DNA of 64,000 bases from Rheum nobile. Lineage: Eukaryota > Streptophyta > Magnoliopsida > Caryophyllales > Polygonaceae. Below, piece after piece: positions 32,501 to 45,393 of the stretch. The notes beneath the pieces are model-generated. The model was not told the origin of the DNA and ran no database searches. It was given only the letters and a program-made list of their open reading frames with translations. Location: contig WOAB01000056.1 of assembly GCA_027886185.1 (NCBI GenBank), forward strand, positions 5,580,001 through 5,644,000, read 5' to 3'. Made by a program: the position numbers and the translations under genes. Each line of letters starts with the position of its first letter. Position 1 is the stretch's first letter.

Positions 32501-34638
32501 CGACTCAACCCATGTTGGCCCACACCTTCAAGATGGGAACCAACCTTGACTAGTTATAATCGTCAATCATAATACACGTAATTTCACAACCACAATAAAT
32601 GACCAACGATGACCCACAACCGCAACTAAAACCATTCAACATCCAACTCAAACCAATACCAAGCACACAGTCAAAATTCACCAACACAACCGCTTAGTCA
32701 AACGCACAACTGTCAACGCACGCATAACAGTTTCAAACATAATACAATCATTACAATATTCAACCAATTACAATCGCATAACAAATATATATCATTCACA
32801 CCACATCCGACCAAAACAACCAATCAGGTACACATAACAGTCACATAATCCGACAAAAAACAACCAAGTAACTCAACTCATATTCAACCAATCACAAACA
32901 ATTAAAATATACATATATATCACTTATAACAACCACTTAATCAGGTACGCAAGCAACCCTTTCACACAATTACCACTTCACAACATCTCCGTCTCCACCC
33001 CCACATCACCAAGGTGAGACAATTCACAACATCTCCGTCTCCACCCCCACATCACCAAGGTGAGACAATTCACAACATCTCCGTCTATACCCCCACATCA
33101 CCAAGGTGAGACAATTCACAACCTCCAAAACCCACTATCCATACCATACCGACACCAATCAACCAACACAACGACAATCAAAATCACATAACCACACCTT
33201 ATCATCACACACACATCATCACACACACATCATCTCACATTCAATCCAACACACACACACACATTCAATCCAACACACACACACACACATATTCAACACA
33301 CACACATGATCCAACAAACACTATTAACAACAATCAATCACATTCAGTCACACTTGACTACCATGTCCACATTTAATCAAACACGATACAAGACAAATAC
33401 TATCACACTCACATACACATATTCAACCAAGCAACGGTAAACTTAATTATGAAATAACTAGGCATAAATCAATTTATAAAAATATAAAGTCAAGGATCCT
33501 CTTGCCTCAAGTCGAACCACAACGACCCCAGAGGTCTCCAGTCAATCTGAACGAACCTGCGAAATCAATTTGAGCAAATCCCTAGCATTAATTACACATC
33601 CAATCCACAACCAAATAAAACCCCAATTCAAAACCCTAAAATCAAACCCTTAATTAATTAGGCCAAATCACATCCAAATTCAACCCCCAAATTTAACCTA
33701 ATTCATACCTTCAAAAATTCCAATCAAGCAAACCCCACACAAACAACCAAAAATTCAGCAAACCACACCTTTCTTCAGCTGTCCACGATCACATACAACA
33801 TCAATTTGAACAATTCAATATCAATTCGAACAACCACAACATCAATTCGAACATCACAAAATTCAGCCAAATTCGAAATTACCCATAAGCTTACCTAGTC
33901 GATAACCAAGGGGTAGTCGCCGAGGAGGGCTCCTCGTCGCCGGAACCACAACAACAACACAGAACCGCAGCTGCACACATAAATTTTGCTGCACAGTTCG
34001 CAACTCACACACGATTTCAGCATAGGAAATCAGTCCACGAAATAATTTCAACAACACCAACTAACCTACCTCGACGTTGAACACACAGACGCCACCGGAA
34101 GGGACTCCTCGTCGCCGGCGACCTCAGCAGAACACCGGACAACTCAACAACACAGCGGACAGCAGCACAATGAACAGCACGACAACAACAACCTCCACGG
34201 CGGGACAACAGCGGCTCAGCTCCACAACAGCAGGGGACGAACAGCAGTTGCATGCACCTGCCCGAACAGCTCCACAGCTCGCACCAGCAGAAGCAGCTCG
34301 GACTGTAGCACAACAAAGCTCCACAGTAGAACCACGCGGACAGCAAGGGACCGCAACAGTCACGAGCAGGGGGAAAGAGGAGGAAGAGCAGCGCGGCCGT
34401 GTCCGGTTCGGCTCACCGGAGGGAGAAGCTGGCTGGCACCGGGGAAGAGCAGCGCGGTCCACTCGGAGGAAGGATAAGGGAGCTCGGCTGAACACAAGGG
34501 GAGGGATCGGGAGAGAGAGAGAAATCCGAATTGGGGGATTTGGGATTTTATCCCCCAAATTCCCATTTTACCCCCTTTTAACAAAATCCCTTAATTAAAT
34601 TACCACTTTGCCATTATCAATTTATTTGGGGTATTTCA
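32501..34638 (-). repeat. 5' LTR of element A, part 2
   Basis: Continuation of the interrupted LTR, matching 19502-21673. It has three minisatellite copies (about 32980-33121), a CA-rich tract and a GC-rich segment (33950-34500). It ends GTATTTCA at 34638, followed by the TAGTG duplication. Confidence 0.92.
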
Positions 34639-35423
34639 TAGTGAATGTTTTCCATATAAAGTTATGTATTTTTAGGGGGGATAGGTGTCTAAGATGAGGA
34701 GTTCTATGTAGAGTTGGGATTATGAGGTTGAATATGGGATCTTGTTGATTTGACGAAAAAATTATCGTCGTACGATAATTTTTATACAAGACGGTTCTCT
34801 ATATTCATTTTGGGAATATGAATCTTTACAATTTTGGTAATTATATGTGGAGGTAAAAGTTTTTGGAAGTTGAGGATATTTCATTTACGATCTGTTGTAA
34901 TGAAGTGAGATACGTTAAGATTGATATTGATGTTATTAAAATATGGTTGGAGTATACAATTTTGAATCCAATGGTCATTCAGATTTTGATTGTATTTCCA
35001 TTCCTGAGCTCCCAAAATATGCCTTTATTAAATGTCTCCCGAATGTGGAGTATTCATGTAAATTGTCATGATTGTTTTGATTTCTTTTTATAAGAAAATA
35101 TATGAGAGGATCAAGTAATCATACGAACTAACAATCAAAATCACAATGATATTGTATTTCCATTCCTGAGCTGAGCTCCCAAGGGTTTGACATTATCACT
35201 TTTGAAGATACTTTAGATTGATGATAAAATGAATGAGAGTCTTGACACCAATATATAATAAATACCACAATGATATTTTATTACATGTAGATATAAGAAA
35301 TCTCTCTTTAATAAGAAGGGCATAAAAGAACAAAACATGAAACCAATCATTTATTTTTTAGTAGGTGTATCACTCGTAGGTTTATCTTATTGATCTGTGA
35401 TAAACAAATGTTGGTTGCATCTA

Positions 35424-35627
35424 TTAACCAACCATAGGCACGCGGGCAACACGGTTTTGACCATTCAAAAAAACCCAGACTCGGTTGCAACAAAAATCTC
35501 CAGTTCCAGCGCCTCCTGGCCGCAACAACATAGCTCTTACAATCGGGTTCTCCGCCTCTATTATTGCCTTTGCTTTGGCCCCGTCTTTTCCCACCAGCTC
35601 CGGCCACCTACTCTTCCCTATAGACAT
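35424..35627 (-). CDS. Potato inhibitor I family serine protease inhibitor, copy 6
   Basis: Consensus protein. It is the first unit right of element A. The distal upstream block already carries some variants of the following triplet (for example CTGACATTTATA and CTTATGCAATG), so copy 6 is the closest relative, or the source, of copies 7 to 9. Confidence 0.85.
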   Translation of the reverse strand: MSIGKSRWPELVGKDGAKAKAIIEAENPIVRAMLLRPGGAGTGDFCCNRVWVFLNGQNRVARVPMVG

Positions 35628-37278
35628 TTCAAAAATATAAAATATCAATTAATCCAACCTATATATAAGAATTTGATTAAATTGATTATGTACTAGAAGA
35701 AGGTTTAGGGTGCATGCATGGTCCTTGACAACACATTGAGCCGGTGCAAGAAAGGCATGGCGGGTAAGGATATTGATGCCCTGACATTTATATATATTTT
35801 CTTGATTAATTTTTCTTTTGGTTGATTTCTCCATTGTTGATCTTCATACTTGTTTATATAGGCACCACTAATGTGTTTGACCTTTTGATGTTGTGTTTGA
35901 ATATGCATGAATGTAATTGATTGAAAATATTCATCAAATCGCATCCTTCATAAAGATTTGATTTTTTAATAAAATCGTGTGTAGCCTTAACTTATGCAAT
36001 GTACATAGTCCATTAAGTGTTTCATGAAATAAATACATTCTATCAAATTAATGCCCTAATATAAACTCCATAATTGGCCAAACCTTTTCTTAATTAAACA
36101 AAAACACAAATTACCTTTTTATAGATTTGATCAAACCATTTAAAACATTGAATTAGGAGAACAAAATAGTTTTTTTGCAAAAAGAAAAATGGTAACCGTA
36201 TTGCTTGAAAGAAATTTTATTGAGAAAGGACCAAGCCGATTCCTGAAATGGTTGCTTCATTACATTTGCGGATTACCAGGTATAAAACTTCAATAAAACT
36301 ATTAATGTAATACTCGAGATTTTTTTTGTAGAAAACGAGTTTGGGTTTACTTACAATTTTGTTCTAACTTATTCTGGTGAAGTCAATATATTTTATGTTT
36401 ATTATAATTATAATTGATTTCATGACTTCATAATTTGAGTTTTTGTCCGTTTCGTGGAATAAAGGAAATTGATAATCTCGGGTGTTATGATTCTAGTGAA
36501 TGTTTTCCATATGAAGTTATGTATTTTTAGGGGGGGTAGGTGTCTAAGATGAGGAGTTCTATGTAGAGTTGGGATTATGTGGTTGAATATGGGATCTTGT
36601 TGATTTGACGAAAAAATTATCGTCGTACGATAATTTGTATACAAGACGGTTCTCTATATTCATTTTGGGAATATGAATCTTTACAATTTTGGTAATTATA
36701 TGTGGAGGTAAAAGTTTTTGGAGGTTGAGGATATTTCATTTATGATCTGTTGTAATGAAGTGAGATACGTTAAGATTGATATTGATGTTATTAAAATATG
36801 GTTGGAGTATACAATTTTGAATCCAATGGTCATTCAGATTTTGATTGTATTTCCATTCCTGAGCTCCCAAAATATGCCTTTATTAAATGTCTCCCGAATG
36901 TGGAGTAATCATGTAAATTGTCATGATTGTTTTGATTTCTTTTTATAAGAAAATATATGAGAGGATCAAGTAATCATACGAATTAACAATCAAAATCACA
37001 ATGATATTGTATTTCCATTCCTGAGCTGAGCTCCCAAGGGTTTGACATTATCACTTTTGAAGATACTTTAGATTGATGATAAAATGAATGAGAGTCTTGA
37101 CACCAATATATAATAAATACCACAATGATATTTTATTACATGTAGATATAAGAAATCTCTCTTTAATAAGAAGGGCATAAAAGAACAAAACATGAAACCA
37201 ATCATTTATTTTTTAGTAGGTGTATCACTCGTAGGTTTATCTTATTGATCTGTGATAAACAACTGTTGGTTGCATCTA

Positions 37279-37482
37279 TTAACCAACCATAGGCACGCGG
37301 GCAACACGGTTTTGACCATTCAAAAAAACCCAGACTCGGTTGCAACAAAAATCTCCAGTTCCAGCGCCTCCTGGCCGCAACAACATAGCTCTTACAATCG
37401 GGTTCTCCGCCTCTATTATTGCCTTTGCTTTGGCCCCGTCTTTTCCCACCAGCTCCGGCCACCTACTCTTCCCTATAGACAT
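37279..37482 (-). CDS. Potato inhibitor I family serine protease inhibitor, copy 7
   Basis: Consensus protein; member of the recently amplified triplet. Its unit shares the GATAAAATG variant with copy 6 and differs there from copies 8 and 9. Confidence 0.85.
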   Translation of the reverse strand: MSIGKSRWPELVGKDGAKAKAIIEAENPIVRAMLLRPGGAGTGDFCCNRVWVFLNGQNRVARVPMVG

Positions 37483-39133
37483 TTCAAAAATATAAAATAT
37501 CAATTAATCCAACCTATATATAAGAATTTGATTAAATTGATTATGTACTAGAAGAAGGTTTAGGGTGCATGCATGGTCCTTGACAACACATTGAGCCGGT
37601 GCAAGAAAGGCATGGCGGGTAAGGATATTGATGCCCTGACATTTATATATATTTTCTTGATTAATTTTTCTTTTGGTTGATTTCTCCATTGTTGATCTTC
37701 ATACTTGTTTATATAGGCACCACTAATGTGTTTGACCTTTTGATGTTGTGTTTGAATATGCATGAATGTAATTGATTGAAAATATTCATCAAATCGCATC
37801 CTTCATAAAGATTTGATTTTTTAATAAAATCGTGTGTAGCCTTAACTTATGCAATGTACATAGTCCATTAAGTGTTTCATGAAATAAATACATTCTATCA
37901 AATTAATGCCCTAATATAAACTCCATAATTGGCCAAACCTTTTCTTAATTAAACAAAAACACAAATTACCTTTTTATAGATTTGATCAAACCATTTAAAA
38001 CATTGAATTAGGAGAACAAAATAGTTTTTTTGCAAAAAGAAAAATGGTAACCGTATTGCTTGAAAGAAATTTTATTGAGAAAGGACCAAGCCGATTCCTG
38101 AAATGGTTGCTTCATTACATTTGCGGATTACCAGGTATAAAACTTCAATAAAACTATTAATGTAATACTCGAGATTTTTTTTGTAGAAAACGAGTTTGGG
38201 TTTACTTACAATTTTGTTCTAACTTATTCTGGTGAAGTCAATATATTTTATGTTTATTATAATTATAATTGATTTCATGACTTCATAATTTGAGTTTTTG
38301 TCCGTTTCGTGGAATAAAGGAAATTGATAATCTCGGGTGTTATGATTCTAGTGAATGTTTTCCATATGAAGTTATGTATTTTTAGGGGGGGTAGGTGTCT
38401 AAGATGAGGAGTTCTATGTAGAGTTGGGATTATGTGGTTGAATATGGGATCTTGTTGATTTGACGAAAAAATTATCGTCGTACGATAATTTGTATACAAG
38501 ACGGTTCTCTATATTCATTTTGGGAATATGAATCTTTACAATTTTGGTAATTATATGTGGAGGTAAAAGTTTTTGGAGGTTGAGGATATTTCATTTATGA
38601 TCTGTTGTAATGAAGTGAGATACGTTAAGATTGATATTGATGTTATTAAAATATGGTTGGAGTATACAATTTTGAATCCAATGGTCATTCAGATTTTGAT
38701 TGTATTTCCATTCCTGAGCTCCCAAAATATGCCTTTATTAAATGTCTCCCGAATGTGGAGTAATCATGTAAATTGTCATGATTGTTTTGATTTCTTTTTA
38801 TAAGAAAATATATGAGAGGATCAAGTAATCATACGAATTAACAATCAAAATCACAATGATATTGTATTTCCATTCCTGAGCTGAGCTCCCAAGGGTTTGA
38901 CATTATCACTTTTGAAGATACTTTAGATTGATGATCAAATGAATGAGAGTCTTGACACCAATATATAATAAATACCACAATGATATTTTATTACATGTAG
39001 ATATAAGAAATCTCTCTTTAATAAGAAGGGCATAAAAGAACAAAACATGAAACCAATCATTTATTTTTTAGTAGGTGTATCACTCGTAGGTTTATCTTAT
39101 TGATCTGTGATAAACAACTGTTGGTTGCATCTA

Positions 39134-39337
39134 TTAACCAACCATAGGCACGCGGGCAACACGGTTTTGACCATTCAAAAAAACCCAGACTCGGTTGCAA
39201 CAAAAATCTCCAGTTCCAGCGCCTCCTGGCCGCAACAACATAGCTCTTACAATCGGGTTCTCCGCCTCTATTATTGCCTTTGCTTTGGCCCCGTCTTTTC
39301 CCACCAGCTCCGGCCACCTACTCTTCCCTATAGACAT
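39134..39337 (-). CDS. Potato inhibitor I family serine protease inhibitor, copy 8
   Basis: Consensus protein; exactly 1,855 bp from copies 7 and 9. Its flanks carry all the triplet-specific variants, on both the upstream and downstream sides. Confidence 0.85.
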   Translation of the reverse strand: MSIGKSRWPELVGKDGAKAKAIIEAENPIVRAMLLRPGGAGTGDFCCNRVWVFLNGQNRVARVPMVG

Positions 39338-40988
39338 TTCAAAAATATAAAATATCAATTAATCCAACCTATATATAAGAATTTGATTAAATTGATTATG
39401 TACTAGAAGAAGGTTTAGGGTGCATGCATGGTCCTTGACAACACATTGAGCCGGTGCAAGAAAGGCATGGCGGGTAAGGATATTGATGCCCTGACATTTA
39501 TATATATTTTCTTGATTAATTTTTCTTTTGGTTGATTTCTCCATTGTTGATCTTCATACTTGTTTATATAGGCACCACTAATGTGTTTGACCTTTTGATG
39601 TTGTGTTTGAATATGCATGAATGTAATTGATTGAAAATATTCATCAAATCGCATCCTTCATAAAGATTTGATTTTTTAATAAAATCGTGTGTAGCCTTAA
39701 CTTATGCAATGTACATAGTCCATTAAGTGTTTCATGAAATAAATACATTCTATCAAATTAATGCCCTAATATAAACTCCATAATTGGCCAAACCTTTTCT
39801 TAATTAAACAAAAACACAAATTACCTTTTTATAGATTTGATCAAACCATTTAAAACATTGAATTAGGAGAACAAAATAGTTTTTTTGCAAAAAGAAAAAT
39901 GGTAACCGTATTGCTTGAAAGAAATTTTATTGAGAAAGGACCAAGCCGATTCCTGAAATGGTTGCTTCATTACATTTGCGGATTACCAGGTATAAAACTT
40001 CAATAAAACTATTAATGTAATACTCGAGATTTTTTTTGTAGAAAACGAGTTTGGGTTTACTTACAATTTTGTTCTAACTTATTCTGGTGAAGTCAATATA
40101 TTTTATGTTTATTATAATTATAATTGATTTCATGACTTCATAATTTGAGTTTTTGTCCGTTTCGTGGAATAAAGGAAATTGATAATCTCGGGTGTTATGA
40201 TTCTAGTGAATGTTTTCCATATGAAGTTATGTATTTTTAGGGGGGGTAGGTGTCTAAGATGAGGAGTTCTATGTAGAGTTGGGATTATGTGGTTGAATAT
40301 GGGATCTTGTTGATTTGACGAAAAAATTATCGTCGTACGATAATTTGTATACAAGACGGTTCTCTATATTCATTTTGGGAATATGAATCTTTACAATTTT
40401 GGTAATTATATGTGGAGGTAAAAGTTTTTGGAGGTTGAGGATATTTCATTTATGATCTGTTGTAATGAAGTGAGATACGTTAAGATTGATATTGATGTTA
40501 TTAAAATATGGTTGGAGTATACAATTTTGAATCCAATGGTCATTCAGATTTTGATTGTATTTCCATTCCTGAGCTCCCAAAATATGCCTTTATTAAATGT
40601 CTCCCGAATGTGGAGTAATCATGTAAATTGTCATGATTGTTTTGATTTCTTTTTATAAGAAAATATATGAGAGGATCAAGTAATCATACGAATTAACAAT
40701 CAAAATCACAATGATATTGTATTTCCATTCCTGAGCTGAGCTCCCAAGGGTTTGACATTATCACTTTTGAAGATACTTTAGATTGATGATCAAATGAATG
40801 AGAGTCTTGACACCAATATATAATAAATACCACAATGATATTTTATTACATGTAGATATAAGAAATCTCTCTTTAATAAGAAGGGCATAAAAGAACAAAA
40901 CATGAAACCAATCATTTATTTTTTAGTAGGTGTATCACTCGTAGGTTTATCTTATTGATCTGTGATAAACAACTGTTGGTTGCATCTA

Positions 40989-41192
40989 TTAACCAACCAT
41001 AGGCACGCGGGCAACACGGTTTTGACCATTCAAAAAAACCCAGACTCGGTTGCAACAAAAATCTCCAGTTCCAGCGCCTCCTGGCCGCAACAACATAGCT
41101 CTTACAATCGGGTTCTCCGCCTCTATTATTGCCTTTGCTTTGGCCCCGTCTTTTCCCACCAGCTCCGGCCACCTACTCTTCCCTATAGACAT
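40989..41192 (-). CDS. Potato inhibitor I family serine protease inhibitor, copy 9
   Basis: Consensus protein. Upstream (plus 41270-41760) the sequence leaves the triplet type: CTGGCATTT instead of CTGACATTT, plus private changes such as GGTACCACT and TTGACCCTTTG. The amplified block therefore ends just upstream of this copy. Confidence 0.85.
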   Translation of the reverse strand: MSIGKSRWPELVGKDGAKAKAIIEAENPIVRAMLLRPGGAGTGDFCCNRVWVFLNGQNRVARVPMVG

Positions 41193-42979
41193 TTCAAAAA
41201 TATAAAATATCAATTAATCCAACCTATATATAAGAATTTGATTAAATTGATTATGTACTAGAAGAAGGTTTAGGGTGCATGCATGGTCCTTGACAACACA
41301 TTGAGCCGGTGCAAGAAAGGCATGGCGGGTAAGGATATTGATGCCCTGGCATTTATATATATTTTCTTGATTAATTTTTCTTTTGGTTGATTTCTCCATT
41401 GTTGATCTTCATACTTGTTTATATAGGTACCACTAATGTGTTTGACCCTTTGATGTTGTGTTTGAATATGCATGAATGGAATTGATTGAAAATATTCATC
41501 AAATCGCATCCTTCATAAAGATTTGATTTTTTTAATAAAATCGTGTGTAGCCTTAACGTGTGCAATGTACATAGTCCATTAAGTGTTTCGTGAAATAAAT
41601 ACATTCTATCAAATTAATGCCCTAATATAAACTCCATAATTGGCCAAACTTTTTCTTAATTAAACAAAAACACAAATTACTTTTTTATAGATTTGATCAA
41701 ACCATTTAAAACATTGAATTAGGAGAACAAAATAGTTTTTTGCAAAAAGAAAAATGGTAACCGTTGAAATACCCCAAATAAGTTGATAATGGCAAAATGG
41801 TAAATTAATTATGGGTTTTGCTTAAAAGGGGAGAAATGGAATTTGGGATAAAAATTCTTAAACTTTCGGTCCCTCTCTCTCTCTCTCGTTGCTCTCTCCC
41901 TCTCGTGAATCCCTTCCCCTGCGAGCAGCTCAGCCAAGTTCTCCTTCCCGACTCCCTCCCTTGTGCCCAGCCGTTGCTCCCTCCGGCGAGCTCGACCCAG
42001 ACCGGACCGCCGCCGTTCGTCCGTCTCCTCTGCTGTCCGCTGATGTTTGTTGCCCCGTCTGCGACATCTCAGGAGAATGGTAATAACGTTTTGCTCACTT
42101 GTTCTTTTGGTCTGGAATTTTGAGAAGGTAAACTATACTCGTATATCTAACTCCTCGAGTTGGAATCATCGCATTCGGAGTCCTGAGCAGGGAGAACGAA
42201 TTTTTACAAGTCGGAGCCGTTGTTGGTGATCTGCTGCGTGCTGTTGCTGTTCTGCTGAAGTTCTGCAGCGATTCCGGCGACGTGGTGCTCAATTCCGGCG
42301 AGGACAGTGGTTGACAACAAGGTAAGATCGATGTATGTGTGAGGGTTTACCTCCAATCTGAATTTTCGGGTTGATTTGTGTTGTTGATGAATTGTGGTTG
42401 ATTGTTGTTGTTGTCCTGTGGGGACTGAATTTCTTTGCTGAATTTTGGGGTCGTTTTGGCTGATGTGTGTAGTTGGGAGTTGGACTGAGATTGGGTTGAT
42501 TTTGGGGTGTGATTTGCCTAATTAATTAAGGGTTTGATTTTCGGGTTTAAATTGGGGGTTTGTTGGTTGTGGATTGGTATGAGTTAATTAACGCCAGGGT
42601 TTTGCTCGGATTGATTTCGCAGGTTCGTTCGAGTGGTTTGGAGACCTGTGGGGTCGTTGCGGTTCGACTTGAGGCAAGAGGATTCTTGCTAACTTTATAT
42701 AATTTTTATAAATTGATTTATGCCTAGTGTTTCATAATTAATTTTATCATTTCTTGAGCGATTTAAATTGGATTAATTGACTATATTGATACTTGGTTGA
42801 AAATGGGTGTGTGTGCGTGTGTTAGTATTTTTGTCTCGTATCGTGTTGAATAAATGTTGACGTGGTAGTCAATTGTGACTAAATGTGATTGATTGTTGTG
42901 ATAGTGTCTGTTGACACGTGTGTGTGTGTGTTGGCTTGAGTGTGAGTGTCTGTTGACACGTGTATGTGTATTGGATTGA

Positions 42980-43012
<33 letters not shown>

Positions 43013-43568
43013 GGGTTGTGTATGTCGACACCTGTGTGTGTTGGCGGTTGTGTGTTAAATTGTATGCGTGCTCACAGTTGTATGCTGGGATTGACTGATG
43101 TGGATTGATTGTTATTGTTTGATTGTGGTGGATTGATTGTTATGGATTGGTGTTGTGGATTGATTGTCGTGGATTGATTGGATTACTGATTTTAAAGTTA
43201 TTGGTTGAATATGTATATATATGTGTGATATGTGTTAATCGTTGTCGTGTGTAATAATTGATTCGGTGTCGGTATGGTGATGGTTGGTTATGGAGCCAGG
43301 GTGAGGGTGTGACCTCATCCGACCGCGTGAGGGTGTGACCTCCGTTGGTTAAGGCTAGGGTGGATGGTTGAAAGTCCCATTCGGTGGTGGGTTGGATTGG
43401 AGGTGTTGGTTGGTTGCCTTGTGTCGTGTTTGATTGGATGTTGGTGTGATAGTTGATTGTAACTAATTGTGAGCTTGGTTTCCCACTTTAAGGGTGCGGG
43501 CCAACATGGAATAGGTTGGGACTGGGCGGCATCAGAAGGGGTGACTGGTCCAGGTCCTCCATGGTTGG

Positions 43569-45033
43569 TGATAAGCACTACTTTGTAGGGCTTAAGTAAG
43601 AGTCATTAGAGGGTTTATTGGTGTCACTCGGATAGATTTAGACACATTCATGTGTATGGCGTTTGGGGGCGAAGTTTGGTGTTTTTGGAGGTGTTTGAGC
43701 TGTTTTGGAGATCATAGGAGATCATAGGAAGCCACAAGGAGAAGACGCCAAGGAAGTGAAGAGAAGAGTAGAAGAACAGTGTGTTGAATTCAAATGGTTC
43801 GTTCTCTCTACTCAGATGTCCAAATGGAGTGATTCCAATTCGAGGAGTTAGATCTTAAAGTCTACTGCAAGTCCTCAAAATATGAGCGCAATCCGAGTTG
43901 GGAATCAAAAGTTATGGCATTTTTACTGAAGTGTCGCAGAAGCTGAAGTACTGGAATCCCACCGCACCCAGCGGTGGGCACTGCCGCACCCGCGGCGAGG
44001 TCGTCAGAGAACTGGACTTTCTGTTAAATGGCCGCACCCGGCGGTGGAGCCACCGCACCCGCGGTGGAGACGCGCTAAAGATCTTCTTTGCGAGTTTTTA
44101 ATTCCGTGTTCTTTTAATTCCGAACATTTGTTTCCAAGTTTGTTATTCCCTTTTATTTATTTCTGGATTATTTGCCATAGTATTTAAGGTTATTTCTAAG
44201 ACTTTATTTAGGTTACCTTTTGTTTTGCCACGAAGAACCCTAGTTGCCACCTTTCTACATTTTTCTCTCACAAACCCTAATGGAGAACTAAACCTCCATT
44301 GTTGCACTTGACAGTTTGAAGCCAGCAATTGATTGGTTGTGAGTTTTCTACTCTTGTTCATTTTCCTATCTAGTTGGATTAATTCTCTTGTGCTTAAATG
44401 TTTATTGGTTTATGTTGATTTATCTAGAGTAGCTACCTAGGTTTATTGATATCTTCCTAATTGCTAGGACTTGTGATTCCGGGTTTGGGTTGCATATCTA
44501 GTAGCGAACACGATTGTGCGTATAGGGGATCCGAGCGCATAATTGTGAGAGAGAGTTAATTGCATGCTTATAGTAACGGGTTGTTTCTATTGCATGTGTC
44601 TTGTTAATCCTTGGTTGAATGCTATTGCTTTATTGAGTTCTGAAGGTTTTCAGATATTATTTAGTAATAAGTACTATTAGGGCTGGTAGAACTAATAGTT
44701 ATCTAAGATCAGGATAAGAACAACTATAGGAAAGTTGAGAACTTGAGATTGATAGAATTCCGTGATCGACCTATCTATTGTTGTGTGGATCTCTGTTGAG
44801 TGTGGCGCTTTTTCCCATCATATTTACAACCTTTTCCTGCGAACTTATTTACTTGTTTCCTTATTGCTTGTTACGAGAAACACAAACAACCCCCCCTAGT
44901 TCCTAGTTGGTGATAACAAATTGCATAAGTTGATAACCTGACTCTCTGTGGGATCGACCCTGACTTGCTTGCTATACTATTTAGTAGGTATTTTGGGATT
45001 TATTTGATAGGCATTACGACTTTAGCTCTGTCA
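43569..45033 (+). repeat. 5' LTR of Athila-type element
   Basis: 1,465 bp. Contains GC-rich CCGCACCC(A/G)GCGGTGG-type motifs (43960-44070), a C run (about 44890) and the conserved end block with GTGGGATCGACCCTGACTTG. Confidence 0.93.
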
Positions 45034-45037
45034 AATT

Positions 45038-45055
45038 TGGCGCCGTTGCCGGGGA
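45038..45055 (+). other. Primer-binding site, tRNA-Asp
   Basis: TGGCGCCGTTGCCGGGGA, four bases after the LTR end, is an 18-base match to the complement of the 3' end of plant tRNA-Asp including CCA. This primer is typical of the Athila lineage. Confidence 0.93.
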
Positions 45056-45171
45056 GTCAAATTTTCTGTTTTTGTGATTTGTTTGTTACCAACCTTGGTG
45101 TGGACCTATCTTACGGTCCACACCCGTGCTACTGATTTTTGTATTTTCTTTGTTTTGATTTTGATTCAGAT

Positions 45172-45393
45172 ATGGATTTGTGGGGAGAGCCGCGATATGA
45201 CCCATACTCCTACGCATACACTCCAGGGTGGAGAGATCACCCCAATTCGAGTTATGGGTACCAACAATACCCTCTATTTGGTCACTACCAGGAGTTCTAC
45301 CCGGAGCCATAATCGTTCTACCAGCAGGGTGCTCCATAACAGTACAATCCGGCCTATGAGCATAGCCCGCCAGTTTCCAATCCTAGTCCCTCC
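45172..45393 (+). pseudogene. N-terminal gag extension with two premature stops
   Basis: From the ATG at 45172 the frame is continuous with the gag frame at 45394 and encodes MDLWGEPRYDPYSYAYTPGW then RDHPNSSYGYQQY. The PGWR(N/D)HPN motif is a hallmark of Athila/Tat gag. Two TAA stops (45310-45312 and 45337-45339) interrupt it, each after Pro and most simply from CAA (Gln) by C to T change. The downstream ATG at 45394 is therefore only the start of what is still open. Confidence 0.8.

Larger units (their letters stand above)
18849..34638 (-). mobile_element. Ty3/gypsy chromovirus-like LTR retrotransposon, minus strand (element A), interrupted
   Basis: Ends read TGTAACAC...GTATTTCA on the plus strand (TGAAATAC...GTGTTACA on the element strand), with target duplication TAGTG (18844-18848 and 34639-34643). 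Without nested element B it is about 8.1 kb. Its 3' LTR is at 18849-21673, internal region at 21674-24138, and 5' LTR at 24139-24791 plus 32501-34638. It retains more pol than the other elements in the window, though every domain is broken. Confidence 0.93.
34639..41764 (+). repeat. Inhibitor tandem array, piece 3 (four units, three nearly identical)
   Basis: Carries inhibitor copies 6 to 9. Units around 36.2-41.2 kb share private variants such as TTGCTTGAAAG, GGGGGGGTAGG, AATTTGTATACAAG and CTTATGCAATG, and look identical over long stretches. The piece ends at ACCGT (41760-41764), where the solo LTR inserted. Confidence 0.93.

Noticed and set aside
34077..34598. 173-codon frame and its antisense in a GC-rich tract
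   Set aside because: Lies in the GC-rich LTR segment of element A. Similar frames open in several phases and on both strands, no domain is recognised, and the matching LTR copy has it interrupted by stops.
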